From contig NZ_KI912157.1 in NCBI RefSeq assembly GCF_000517125.1, positions 30,979 to 94,978 on the forward strand: a stretch of 64,000 nt of DNA, read 5' to 3'. The notes under the pieces are model-generated. The model did no database searches and was not told the origin of the DNA. It was given only the letters and a program-made list of their open reading frames with translations. This DNA comes from Arthrobacter sp. MA-N2. Lineage in GTDB: Bacteria > Actinomycetota > Actinomycetes > Actinomycetales > Micrococcaceae. Of the stretch, positions 16,436 through 24,899 are shown piece after piece. Within the stretch, counting starts at the first letter, position 1. Each line of letters opens with the position of its first letter. Position numbers and translations under genes: made by a program.

Positions 16436-18412
16436 ATGACCACGATGAGCAGGCCGCCTGCTGATCCCTCAGCGGCACGGCCGGGAGCCGGGGACAACCT
16501 TAGAAGGTGGCTGCTGTTCGGCCTCCAGGACGCCAAGGGGGTCCACCAGGGACCTGGCGCGGTGAGCGATACGCACCTGAAAAAGCATCCGTGGTGGCAA
16601 GTGATGTGCCTGACCGGCGTCGATTACTTCTCGACCCTGGGCTATCAACCGGCCATCGCGGCCTTGGCCGCGGGCGTGATCTCGCCGCTGGCGACCATGG
16701 TTCTGGTGGCTGTGACCCTGGTTGGCGCCCTGCCGGTCTACCGCCGGGTGGCCGGCGAAAGCCACAGGGGCGAGGGCTCAATCGCCATGCTGGAGCGGCT
16801 GATGCCTCGCTGGGGCGGGAAACTCTTTGTCCTGGTCCTGCTGGGGTTCGCCGCGACGGACTTCATGATCACCATGACGCTCTCGGCGGCCGACGCCACC
16901 GCCCACGCGATCCAGAACCCTCTCGTTCCGGCCTGGATGCAGGGCCAAAACGTGCCGGTCACCCTCTTCCTGCTGGCCCTGCTCGGTGCCGTCTTCCTGC
17001 GCGGTTTCAAAGAAGCCATCGGCGTTGCAGTCGTCTTGGTCGGCATCTACCTGGGCCTGAACGTCGTGGTCGTGATCACCACCATCCTCGAATCATTCAC
17101 TCACCCCGTTGACGTGGCCAATTGGTGGGCCGCCCTGACAACCTCGCACGGAAACCCGTTCATGGTGGTCGGGATCGCCCTGCTGGTCTTCCCGAAGCTG
17201 GCCCTGGGCCTGTCCGGCTTCGAAACCGGCGTGGCCGTGATGCCGCAGATCAAGGGACGCCCGGGTGACACCGAAGAGAAGCCGGTGGCCAGGATCGAGG
17301 GTGCCCGGCGGTTGCTGACAACCGCGGCCGTCATCATGAGCGCCTTCCTCATCACGACCAGCTTCACCACGGTGATCCTGATCCCGGCCCGGGAATTCCA
17401 GCCCGGCGGACAGGCCAACGGCCGCGCCCTGGCATTCCTGGCCCACGAATACCTCGGGGCCGGCTTCGGCACCGTCTACGACGTCAGCACCATCGCCATC
17501 CTCTGGTTTGCCGGGGCCTCAGCCATGGCCGGGCTCCTGAACCTCGTGCCCCGGTACCTGCCCCGCTACGGCATGGCCCCCGGGTGGGCCCGCGCCGTCC
17601 GGCCGCTGGTCCTCGTATTCACTGCCATCGGGTTCCTGATCACCTGGCTCTTCGACGCCGACGTCGACGCCCAAGGCGGCGCCTACGCCACCGGCGTCCT
17701 GGTGCTGATGACCTCCGCCGCGGTGGCCGTGGCACTTTCCGCCCGGCGCCGGAAACAGCGCAAGCGCACAATCGGGTTCGGGATCATCGCCGTCGTATTC
17801 ATCTACACCACGGTGGCCAACATCATCGAACGCCCCGAAGGCATCCGGATCGCAGCGTTCTTTATCGCCGGTATCATCATGATTTCCCTGCTCTCACGCA
17901 TCCGGCGCTCCTTCGAACTCCACGCCACCCATGTCCACATGGACCGGCAGGCACTGGAGTTCATGTCCTCCAACCTGGACGGGCCGATTGCGATCATCGC
18001 CCACGAACCGCTGCGCCTGAGCCCCGAGGCCTACCGCGACAAACTGACCTCCGCCATGGAGGTTAGCCATCTGCCTCTGGACCAGCAGGCGTTGTTCCTG
18101 GAAGTGATCGTGGACGATTCCTCCGACTTCGAGACGGCTTTGGAGGTCCGCGGCGTGATCCGGCACGGGTACCATGTCCTGGAAGTCCACGGGCCCGTGG
18201 TGCCGAACACGATCGCTTCGGTGCTGCTGCATATCCGGGATGTGACGGGATTGATGCCGCACATCTACTTCCGCTGGACCGAGGGGAACCCCGTCACCAA
18301 TCTCCTGCGTTTCCTCGCATTCGGTGAGGGCGAAATCGCGCCCGTCACCCGTGAGGTGCTTCGCGAAGCCGAACCCGTTGTGACCAGACGGCCCTGGGTC
18401 CACGTCGGCTAA
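16436..18412 (+). CDS. APC-superfamily transporter, 658 aa, probable K+ uptake (copy 2)
   Basis: Same length and closely similar to 5132-7108 throughout, including the C-terminal soluble domain ending TRRPWVHVG. Substitutions are mostly conservative, and both copies look intact. The first TM region again reads LTGVDYFSTLGYQPAIA and RVAGESHRGEGSIAMLE. The duplicate may give different affinity or timing, since only paralogue copy 2 follows kdpE on the same strand. The substrate is inferred from context, as for copy 1. Confidence 0.8.
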   Translation: MTTMSRPPADPSAARPGAGDNLRRWLLFGLQDAKGVHQGPGAVSDTHLKKHPWWQVMCLTGVDYFSTLGYQPAIAALAAGVISPLATMVLVAVTLVGALPVYRRVAGESHRGEGSIAMLERLMPRWGGKLFVLVLLGFAATDFMITMTLSAADATAHAIQNPLVPAWMQGQNVPVTLFLLALLGAVFLRGFKEAIGVAVVLVGIYLGLNVVVVITTILESFTHPVDVANWWAALTTSHGNPFMVVGIALLVFPKLALGLSGFETGVAVMPQIKGRPGDTEEKPVARIEGARRLLTTAAVIMSAFLITTSFTTVILIPAREFQPGGQANGRALAFLAHEYLGAGFGTVYDVSTIAILWFAGASAMAGLLNLVPRYLPRYGMAPGWARAVRPLVLVFTAIGFLITWLFDADVDAQGGAYATGVLVLMTSAAVAVALSARRRKQRKRTIGFGIIAVVFIYTTVANIIERPEGIRIAAFFIAGIIMISLLSRIRRSFELHATHVHMDRQALEFMSSNLDGPIAIIAHEPLRLSPEAYRDKLTSAMEVSHLPLDQQALFLEVIVDDSSDFETALEVRGVIRHGYHVLEVHGPVVPNTIASVLLHIRDVTGLMPHIYFRWTEGNPVTNLLRFLAFGEGEIAPVTREVLREAEPVVTRRPWVHVG

Positions 18413-19252
18413 GCGCCGCCGGACAGTGCTGTCATAAGGGCCCCGGGAAGTCCTGTCTCCGCGATGTGAGCGCACTGACGACCTGCCGCCGCACCCGCGA
18501 CCCAAATGTCAGCCGGCAGACCACCCAAGGGATCCTCTGTCATGAACCGATTGCCGGCGGACCCGCCGCCTTGACCGATGCCTTGACCGACGCCCTCTGT
18601 TGCCGGTTATCAGGCTGGACACCGCCGGTATTGCTGCCGATGCCGTTCCGGGGCCATGACCGTGGGCGGTATCTTCCTTTGGTCCCGAACACGGATCACG
18701 CACCTCAATCTTGTCAGCGAGGTCGAAATCGCAGCAGAAGCCATCGCCTTTCCCGGGAGGGCAAGTCCCGGGCACCGGGAGCCGCGAAGTGATCGCGTGG
18801 CCCCGTGTAAGTGTTGGATGGGACCGCGTGGAGCTCACGATCGGAAGACAGGAGATCTTCTTCGCGGCTCACCCGGGTGTTCCCCAGTTCCAGCGCCGGC
18901 GTCCGTGTCTCATCCGCCCGGCCGAGGTCCTCAACCAAGGTCCAGAGTTCCCGCGGGTTGCGCAGTCGGCGTTGCGGGTGCGGTGGATGATGCCGGATCC
19001 AAGGCTGCTGCCGGCAACTTCCATTGGCTTTGCCGATCCGAACGCAATCGTGGCTGGATGCCCCGACGTCCACGGCGGCCCGCGCTGCCGGTCATTATCG
19101 TGCTGCTTCCTCCCGTGTCCTGTGCGCGTTCGTTTGGGTATGGTCCAAAGCCTCTGTTGGGCTGTTCTTCGCACGGCTAGTGTGACGTGAGGCACATGGC
19201 GGCACGCATGATCGAGCCGGTGTGCTGTCAGCGACCAGGAGCGGGGACAAGC
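18413..19252. other. 840-bp stretch without a recognisable gene
   Basis: Open frames on both strands overlap here, but none has a convincing start or recognisable family. On the minus strand about 18760-18980 a segment reads ELWTLVEDLGRADETRT and looks somewhat protein-like, possibly a decayed gene. Confidence 0.4.
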
Positions 19253-19387
19253 ATGCCCGGAGTTTCAGACACCTCGGAAGGCCCCGGCACCGTGGCCGTG
19301 GCCGTGGAAACACTGGAACGGAAAAGTCCGGTGGTCCATTGCAGCTTGTGTGGGTATGACCGTGATGACTGGCCGCCGCTCCGGTGA
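19253..19387 (+). CDS. Small CxxC protein
   Basis: 44 residues from an ATG with AGGAG 10-11 nt upstream. The C-terminal half reads SPVVHCSLCGYDRDDWPPLR, with one CxxC that could bind zinc, perhaps as a dimer. Function unknown. Confidence 0.5.
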   Translation: MPGVSDTSEGPGTVAVAVETLERKSPVVHCSLCGYDRDDWPPLR

Positions 19388-19411
19388 GCAGCGGCCAGAG
19401 GCGGCGTGGAC

Positions 19412-20047
19412 ATGACATCCCCTGTCCGGACCGGAAACACCAGACCGGTGAGGCGTGTGCGCGGCCCCGTTCCGATCGAAGTGCGCCACGGCTGTGCGGA
19501 TGAGAGGTTGAAGATCCTTGTTTGTCTGGACACCGGTCTGGCCTCGGTCCGGTTGGCCGTCCGCGGAAGCGTGACCCAAAGGAACCTCCCGGCCCTGTAC
19601 GCGATCGTGCGCCGCACGAATTCGTTCCTGCCGGGAATGGACATTGTCATTGACCTCCGTGCAGCCGATGCAGGAACGGATGTCCTTGACCGGCTTGGCA
19701 TGGTGGTCCGCGAGGGACTGCTGCCCGAATCAGCCGACCCGGCAAGGCTTCCCTGCCGCCTGCGTCACTGCCAGGGGACCGGACCGCGCTGCCTAAGCCT
19801 TGATCCATTGACCGGCGGGGTCCAGAAGGAACCAGGCGGGAATCGAACTCCCCACACACCAAAGAGCAGACCAAAGGAACCCGCGGTGCGTCCGTCCGTG
19901 GACAGGCGCACCGCCGGCATCCCGCCCCTTCTCGTCGCATTCCGGATTCCGGTGCAACTGGCGGTCATAGTGCTCGCGTGGATCGTGACGCAGAAAACGA
20001 CGAAAGATGAAACGCCGGAAGAAGCAAGGCACCCGTTGGTGCCCTGA
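19412..20047 (+). CDS. STAS-like protein with unusual C-terminal extension
   Basis: 211 residues from the ATG at 19412 (a GTG two codons earlier is possible). Residues about 30-110 (RLKILVCLDTGLASVRLAVRG, NLPALYAIVRRTNSFLPGMD, IVIDLRAADAG) resemble a STAS / anti-anti-sigma fold. The remaining ~100 residues (Pro/Arg-rich, then a hydrophobic IPVQLAVIVLAWIV) do not look like part of the same family; a frameshift near residue 110-115 or a fused membrane tail could explain this. Low certainty beyond the STAS-like core. Confidence 0.5.
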   Translation: MTSPVRTGNTRPVRRVRGPVPIEVRHGCADERLKILVCLDTGLASVRLAVRGSVTQRNLPALYAIVRRTNSFLPGMDIVIDLRAADAGTDVLDRLGMVVREGLLPESADPARLPCRLRHCQGTGPRCLSLDPLTGGVQKEPGGNRTPHTPKSRPKEPAVRPSVDRRTAGIPPLLVAFRIPVQLAVIVLAWIVTQKTTKDETPEEARHPLVP

Positions 20048-20281
20048 AGCCGCGCTCATTTCGCGTCGCCCGCCCAGCCTGGCGGACGTAGGTGCCGGTG
20101 GCGTATGCCACGGTGCTTCTGCGCTCCATCGGGGGCCGCGACGCTGGGGCCCCACCGGACTGCAGATGAACCCTGATACGGGCAACACTCCGCACTGCCT
20201 GACCCCGAAGATCCGGGGGCACGGCTGACCGGGCGTCAGCAGTGCGGAGCGGGCTGATGCCCTCAGTCCCGGCGCAGTGTT

Positions 20282-20485
20282 CTAGAGCGGGCGGATGTTT
20301 TCCGCCTGCGGGCCCTTCGGGCCCTGGGTTATGTCGAATTGGACTTTCTGGTTCTCATCCAATGACCGGTAGCCGCTGCTGGCGATTGCCGAGTAGTGCG
20401 CGAAGACGTCCGCGGACCCGTCGTCAGGGGCGATGAAGCCGAAGCCTTTCTCGGAGTTGAACCATTTCACTGTTCCTGTTGCCAT
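20282..20485 (-). CDS. Cold-shock protein, CspA family
   Basis: 67 residues from MATGTVKWFN. RNP1 (KGFGFI) and RNP2 (VFAHYSAI) are intact; the end reads QAENIRPL. Single OB-fold RNA chaperone. The in-frame ATG at 20515 would add ten residues not found in the family, so 20485 was chosen (AGGGAAG nearby). Convergent with the STAS-like gene. Confidence 0.95.
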   Translation of the reverse strand: MATGTVKWFNSEKGFGFIAPDDGSADVFAHYSAIASSGYRSLDENQKVQFDITQGPKGPQAENIRPL

Positions 20486-20851
20486 CTCTGCTTCCCTCAC
20501 CACACTCTGTTGCAACCGGATCTAGTGCCGGCGCCTGATCCGGACCCTCGTCCGCTGTCCCCAAGGTACGGGGCAGGACCGGCAGGTGCAAGCACCGGGC
20601 CGCGGAAGACACTGTGGGGTGCGGGCTCTTTGTCCCTAAAATGGGTCAAGCCTTGTCCGGCACCAGTCACCACGGTGCCGGCTCCTGCGAGTGAAACGAG
20701 CAGCGCTGTGAAAAGTTAGGACGGCGGCACGACGGGCGCCGTTCAAGCCTCCTGCTGCCGGTCGGATCATTCGTGGCCAGGAAACGGTCCCGGCCCCGCC
20801 GCCACGGGCGGGGCCACGTGGTTTCAAAAGACAAGGGAAGGTGAATGCCTC
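20486..20851. other. Intergenic region between csp and HAD gene with GC hairpin
   Basis: Holds both divergent upstream regions. GGCCCCGCC at 20792-20800 pairs with GGCGGGGCC at 20807-20815 (6-nt loop), 36 nt before the HAD start; this may be a leader structure or the end of another transcript. No ORF stands out. Confidence 0.5.
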
Positions 20852-21556
20852 ATGGAGGAACAATCGAAATCCGCGAAGCAGCGCGGGGTTCTGTTTGATG
20901 TGGACGGGACCCTGGTCGATTCCACCTATTTCCACACCATCGCCTGGTGGCAGGGTTTCCGGCAGCAGGGCCTGGACGTTCCCATGTCATCAATCCACCG
21001 CCACATCGGCATGGGCGGGGACAAACTGCTTGACCGGCTGCTTCCGCTCGGCACCGATGAAGACGTCCGGCAGCAAATCGAACGCGCCCACGGGGCAATC
21101 TTCTCGACCTTCTGGCCTGCCCTCCGGCCCTTCGAGGCAGCCCGGGAACTTCTGCAACGGTGCGCCGAATCGGGCCTCGCCGTGGCATTGGCGTCATCGG
21201 CGCATGCCCGGGACCTGCAGGTGCTCCGGGACGTCCTGGACGCGGACGCCTGGATTGACTGCGCGACAAGTTCAGCTGACGCCGCCGAAAGCAAGCCCTC
21301 TCCTGACATCCTCCAAGCGGCTCTCGAACGCCTGGAACTCGGGCCCGAAGATGTCGTCTTCGTCGGAGACTCGGTCTGGGATGTCCAAGCCGCGGCACAA
21401 CTGGATATTGGGACCATCGGCCTCACGTGTGGAGGGATCAGTGAAGCCGAGCTCCGCGCGGCCGGGGCACTTGAGGTCTACCCGGATCCCCGGGCCCTGC
21501 TTCAGAGCCTGAACGGCAGTCCCATCGGCGAACTCGCGAACCGACCAAAAGCATAG
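20852..21556 (+). CDS. HAD-superfamily phosphatase (phosphoglycolate phosphatase / beta-PGM-like)
   Basis: 234 residues. Motif I FDVDGTLVDS with nucleophile Asp16, motif II ASSA near residue 113, motif III Lys in SKPSPDIL, motif IV GDSVWDVQAA. The helical cap between motifs I and II is type C1. Such enzymes dephosphorylate small sugar or organic phosphates; the substrate is not evident. Standard length; ATG with AGGTGA-like purines upstream. Confidence 0.85.
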   Translation: MEEQSKSAKQRGVLFDVDGTLVDSTYFHTIAWWQGFRQQGLDVPMSSIHRHIGMGGDKLLDRLLPLGTDEDVRQQIERAHGAIFSTFWPALRPFEAARELLQRCAESGLAVALASSAHARDLQVLRDVLDADAWIDCATSSADAAESKPSPDILQAALERLELGPEDVVFVGDSVWDVQAAAQLDIGTIGLTCGGISEAELRAAGALEVYPDPRALLQSLNGSPIGELANRPKA

Positions 21557-21605
21557 GATCCCGCCGCCGGGTCAGGCCAACGCCTCTCCGCCGGCCAGGG
21601 GCCTG

Positions 21606-21866
21606 CTAGTCGCCGGGGGTCAGATCGGTCGTCAGCCCGCGGTCATCCGGGGACGCATCGTCCTGTTCTTCCGCAGGTCCGGTGGGATCCCCGGCACCGC
21701 CGCCGGATGCCCTGCCCGCGGCGTCCTGTGGTGCCGCCCCGGGACCGTCAGCGGGGCGGCCGTTCCGAAGGGCCGGGGGACCGGCGGGGTCCTTCGGGAC
21801 CGGATCGGTCTCATTTTGCACGCCGTCGTGGACGGGTTCCTCCTGTCCATCTGTCCGAGCACTCAT
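21606..21866 (-). CDS. Low-complexity acidic hypothetical protein
   Basis: 86 residues rich in Asp, Glu, Gly, Pro and Ala, beginning MSARTDGQEEPVHDGVQ and ending TDLTPGD; probably disordered. AAGGGA lies 7 nt upstream of the ATG. No family recognised; could be a non-coding frame, but start context and composition suggest a real small gene. Confidence 0.45.
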   Translation of the reverse strand: MSARTDGQEEPVHDGVQNETDPVPKDPAGPPALRNGRPADGPGAAPQDAAGRASGGGAGDPTGPAEEQDDASPDDRGLTTDLTPGD

Positions 21867-22107
21867 GTCTGTCCCTTCCCCGCCGGTCTCGACCGGAACG
21901 TGTTGGCCCCGAGGGTGTCACACGATAATTCACCCGATTCAAACATGGTCTTCAGCCACCGTCTACAGCACCCGCCCGGGACGTGCGGCGGCAGCAGCCA
22001 CCCGGCATGCCGCCCCTTCGCCGGCCGGGCGTCGTTGGCCCCGGCCACGGACGGGAATCGCCCTGCCCGGTCTTCTACCCGGGCCGGTGCAGTGGGATGA
22101 TGCAGAC

Positions 22108-22332
22108 ATGAGTGAAAACAAGGAGCCTTCCTCCACGCCGGCCCCTGGCCATCGGATGGCGCCGCGGGCTCCCCTCTGGGAGGACATGGGCAGCCCGGCC
22201 ACGCATCAAATGCGGGTGGTCGGGCGGCGCCGCAGCGAAGCAGAAGCCAAACTCGAACAACACCTCCACCGGACACCCGAAGCCCAGGCACTACCCGGGG
22301 AGCACGGTCAGGGACCCGAGGGTGGCCTCTGA
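22108..22332 (+). CDS. Small hypothetical protein
   Basis: 74 residues (MSENKEPSSTPAPGHRMAP start), with a central RVVGRRRSEAEAKLEQHLHR helix. Disordered termini. Function unknown. Weak ribosome-binding site. Confidence 0.4.
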   Translation: MSENKEPSSTPAPGHRMAPRAPLWEDMGSPATHQMRVVGRRRSEAEAKLEQHLHRTPEAQALPGEHGQGPEGGL

Positions 22333-22476
22333 CCCGGGCACACCTGTTCCCCCCCGGGGGCCGGTGGCATCAGGAACCGTTTCCACCGGCACGGTTCATT
22401 GTCCTCACCCGAGGCGTTGCCGGGAGGATCCGCGTGCAGCCCCAGGTCCGGCGTTCCCCGGGAGGGCGGCCCCGTT

Positions 22477-22812
22477 TCAGGCAACGCTGGGCAGGCCACG
22501 CCGCACTGGAGCCAGCCGCGGCCCCGCCGGCCGGTGCGGGCCGGCGCCGACGGCACGCTGGGGCGCCGCGGAACGGACCTGCCTGACACCGGGGGCCGGC
22601 GGGGCGGCCGGTGAACGCCGGTGGGAGACTTCCGGGCACAGGTCCGTGATCAGGCCCATTCCGGCACACTCGCGCACAAGCCCGATGCCCGAAACGACAG
22701 CGGGCTTGTCGGGAAAGGACCGGGAGACCGCCACCACGGTTCCATCCGCGGCCTTGAGCCTGAATCTAAAGCACGCGTCCTCATCGATGAAGAGTTCAAA
22801 CATCCCGGCCAT
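22477..22812 (-). CDS. DUF1508 (YegP-like) protein with long tail
   Basis: 111 residues from the ATG at 22812, six nt after AGGAGG; the preceding ATG at 22818 directly abuts AGGAGG. Residues 4-60 (FELFIDEDACFRFRLKAADG, VVAVSRSFPDKPAVVSGI) match the YegP/DUF1508 fold, a small beta-alpha module of unknown role. The ~45 Pro/Ala/Arg-rich residues after position 65 are not typical, so a frameshift or missed earlier stop is possible. Confidence 0.65.
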   Translation of the reverse strand: MAGMFELFIDEDACFRFRLKAADGTVVAVSRSFPDKPAVVSGIGLVRECAGMGLITDLCPEVSHRRSPAAPPAPGVRQVRSAAPQRAVGAGPHRPAGPRLAPVRRGLPSVA

Positions 22813-23276
22813 GGCCATCCTCCTGAAAACCAGGCTGCTGCTAACGCCTGGCACGACTTGTCGTCCGGACACCACACCGTGTCCGGCCGTTATGGTCCGG
22901 CAAAAGATCGATCCACCGCATGTGGGCGGACCGGCTGAATCCGCGCGGGCCCGGCGGAAGGAATGGCGCGTCGTTTCACCAGCGCCCGTCGGTCGTACCG
23001 TTCCCCGCCCCGGCGGCACCCAGCCCTGCGGGCGTGGCGGCTCAGGGCAGGGCACGGGCTGGCCGTCACTATTGTGGCGAGATCCTGTGCTGTTGCGGTG
23101 ACGTGCTCCAGACCAATGTTGGACCGTCTTTCTTCCGCAAGTGGTCCTGTCAGCTGCTCCGTGAGATTTCACCGTGACGGGATGAGATGACGCGGGTCCT
23201 GTCATCCGCGTGAGTGGTAACGGGTATTCTGGATGGAATTCATTCAGGAAAGCCCCCGGCGACGAAGGCGGTAGTG
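22813..23276. other. Intergenic, nothing recognised
   Basis: 464 bp between the divergent genes at 22812 and 23277. No convincing ORF; presumably the two promoters. Confidence 0.4.
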
Positions 23277-23603
23277 ATGAGCGTGAGCCTCAAGGACGAG
23301 TGGGACCGGCTCGATTCCGGGACCCGGGCATGGCTTCTGGAGAATCCGGGATGTCTGGTCGTGCCTCCGGCCCTGTCGGCCAAGTTCGGCCAGGACGCAC
23401 GCGGGGACATGGCGTGTGACCCGCACGGGCAGGTTGTCCTCTCCCGGGAGGACCGCGATTTCATCCGTGAGAAAGCTGAGGCCGCCGGAACATCCCGCCT
23501 TCCTGTGACGGAATACCGGTTCTTCGACACGGCATCTTTGCCTGTCGTCAGGAATACGCCGTCTGGAAGGCGCTCCGCAGCGTCGCCGGACGGGGCCCAG
23601 TAG
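23277..23603 (+). CDS. Hypothetical protein related to 4859-5095
   Basis: 108 residues (MSVSLKDEWDRLDSGTRAWL start). Shares the W-x-x-L-x-x-x-TR-x-WL-x-EN-x-G pattern with the 78-residue protein at 4859. Longer at the C-terminus (EDRDFIREKAEAAG then a polar tail). The ATG at 23277 is preferred because similarity starts there. Role unknown. Confidence 0.6.
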   Translation: MSVSLKDEWDRLDSGTRAWLLENPGCLVVPPALSAKFGQDARGDMACDPHGQVVLSREDRDFIREKAEAAGTSRLPVTEYRFFDTASLPVVRNTPSGRRSAASPDGAQ

Positions 23604-23766
23604 GGCACGTTTGCTCAGCGACAGGACGACGAGCACTTGACCGTCACACGCAGCGACCCCGTCCTCCACTAAGCGGGCCTCCGCCAAGCGGGCGGTTCAT
23701 GCGTGCCCCCCGGGACCGGGATCCATAAGCCGCGCCGGCTGGCGTGGAACGCCTCGGCCTGGCTGG

Positions 23767-23892
23767 TCAATGTCCGGTCAGTTGCCACAAATCCACACCC
23801 ATCCGTGCCGCGGTCAGCAGCAACGCTGCAGCTGCGATCCAGACGCCAGCGATCTGCCAGGCGCTGGCCCGCGGCCGCTGTTGATCCTCCAT
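23767..23892 (-). CDS. 41-residue single-pass membrane protein
   Basis: MEDQQRPRASAWQIAGVWIA start; one hydrophobic helix (about 12-34) and tail WQLTGH. AAGGAG five nt upstream of the ATG is a strong ribosome-binding site. Function unknown. Confidence 0.55.
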   Translation of the reverse strand: MEDQQRPRASAWQIAGVWIAAAALLLTAARMGVDLWQLTGH

Positions 23893-24312
23893 GCTTCTCC
23901 TTTTCCCTCGCCCTGTTGGGGGATCCATCCTAGAAGCCAGGAGCGACAGCCTTGCGGCCGCATCCTCCAGGCAGGGGTGCTTGTGTACGTGTTGCCCACA
24001 GCCTCTCGCGCCCGGCCGCCCGCCGCTGTGGACAGCCGGCGCCAGGCCATCCACGGAAAAGACCCGGCGTGCCGCCATCTCCCGGGCGAGTCGTCATCCA
24101 GGTTTCGGCCACCTGCCGTCGTGGCCGCCGGTGGAACTGCGCATGAATCAACACCACTTTCCGTCGGTGTTGCGACGTTTGTGAGAAACCGCCCAGCTTT
24201 GAGCTGTGCGGAGGGCTCCCCCTGACCCCAATGGGCATAACGCGTTCCAAAGCCGGCTGCGCTCCGATCCGGAGTGGCCGGAGTCCGAGCCGCCGTGCTA
24301 ATCTTCAACATC
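23893..24312. other. Intergenic, nothing recognised
   Basis: About 420 bp upstream of the palindrome at 24313. Overlapping frames on both strands show no family and no good start. Confidence 0.4.
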
Positions 24313-24348
24313 AGTAGTAGGAGTAGTATCATTACTACTCCTACTACT
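24313..24348. repeat. Perfect palindrome upstream of KfrA-N-like gene, probable operator
   Basis: AGTAGTAGGAGTAGTA (24313-24328) and TACTACTCCTACTACT (24333-24348) are exact reverse complements with a 4-nt TCAT centre. It starts 61 bp before the KfrA-N-like start codon. KfrA of plasmid RK2 represses its own gene through operator repeats, so autoregulation is the natural reading. Confidence 0.75.
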
Positions 24349-24373
24349 ATCTGGAATTTAGAGAGGCGCTTTG

Positions 24374-24586
24374 ATGACGTCGAGCGTGAAGGACCGCGTC
24401 TATGCCGCGGCCGAGCAGATCAGTGCCGAGCGCCGGCCCACCGTGTCCACGGTCCGCGCGGCCGCCGGAGTGAGCAACGCAGACGCCACCCGGTACCTGA
24501 AGGAATGGACCGAGGAAAAACAGGCCGCCAGCGGCCAGGTCGCCGCCACCCCCGCAGCCCTGCTGGAACAGGCGGCCCAACCATAG
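24374..24586 (+). CDS. Stand-alone KfrA N-terminal-like DNA-binding protein
   Basis: 70 residues (MTSSVKDRVYAAAEQISAE start). The RPTVSTVRAAAGVSNADATR segment matches the helix-turn-helix of the plasmid-type KfrA N-terminal domain. The long coiled coil of full-length KfrA is absent; the protein ends soon after at EQAAQP. Start ATG 24374 (TTG 24371 possible) behind GAGAGG. Confidence 0.65.
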   Translation: MTSSVKDRVYAAAEQISAERRPTVSTVRAAAGVSNADATRYLKEWTEEKQAASGQVAATPAALLEQAAQP

Positions 24587-24833
24587 ACCAAATGTGATCC
24601 ACGCAACACCAGCAGGGTGGGCGTATTCCAGCGAGGAGCGGGGCCGACCTCTTCCGCCGCTGTTGATCAGCGCCACCCGGGCCTGGTTGAACGTTTGGAT
24701 TTCTCATCCGTGAAAAGCATCCAAGGCTTCCGTCCGCCGTTGGACCACCTGAACCAGTGATTCCGTAGGGCGCCGGGGGCTCACTGAAGCCAGGCCGCAC
24801 AGCACCTGTAAGCTTCGAGCCCGGCCCGGATTA
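24587..24833. other. Intergenic, nothing recognised
   Basis: Region between the KfrA-N-like gene and the AT-rich repeats; no ORF or element identified. Confidence 0.4.
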
Positions 24834-24873
24834 CTTTATTGCAAAATACACACTTTATTAGAAACCAATAAAG
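24834..24873. repeat. AT-rich CTTTATT repeats in front of AAA ATPase gene
   Basis: CTTTATT occurs at 24834-24840 and 24853-24859 (19 bp apart) and inverted (AATAAAG) at 24867-24873, the last two forming a 7-bp-arm palindrome 27 bp before the ATPase start. In a GC-rich genome this is conspicuous and probably a promoter/operator. Confidence 0.55.
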
Positions 24874-24899
24874 GGAAGTAAATCTTGTAAGATCGGGAC

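Noticed and set aside
18711..19190. Plus-strand frame as a possible gene
   Set aside because: Overlaps equally long frames on both strands, no good ribosome-binding site, no recognisable domain; kept only as a gene-free region.
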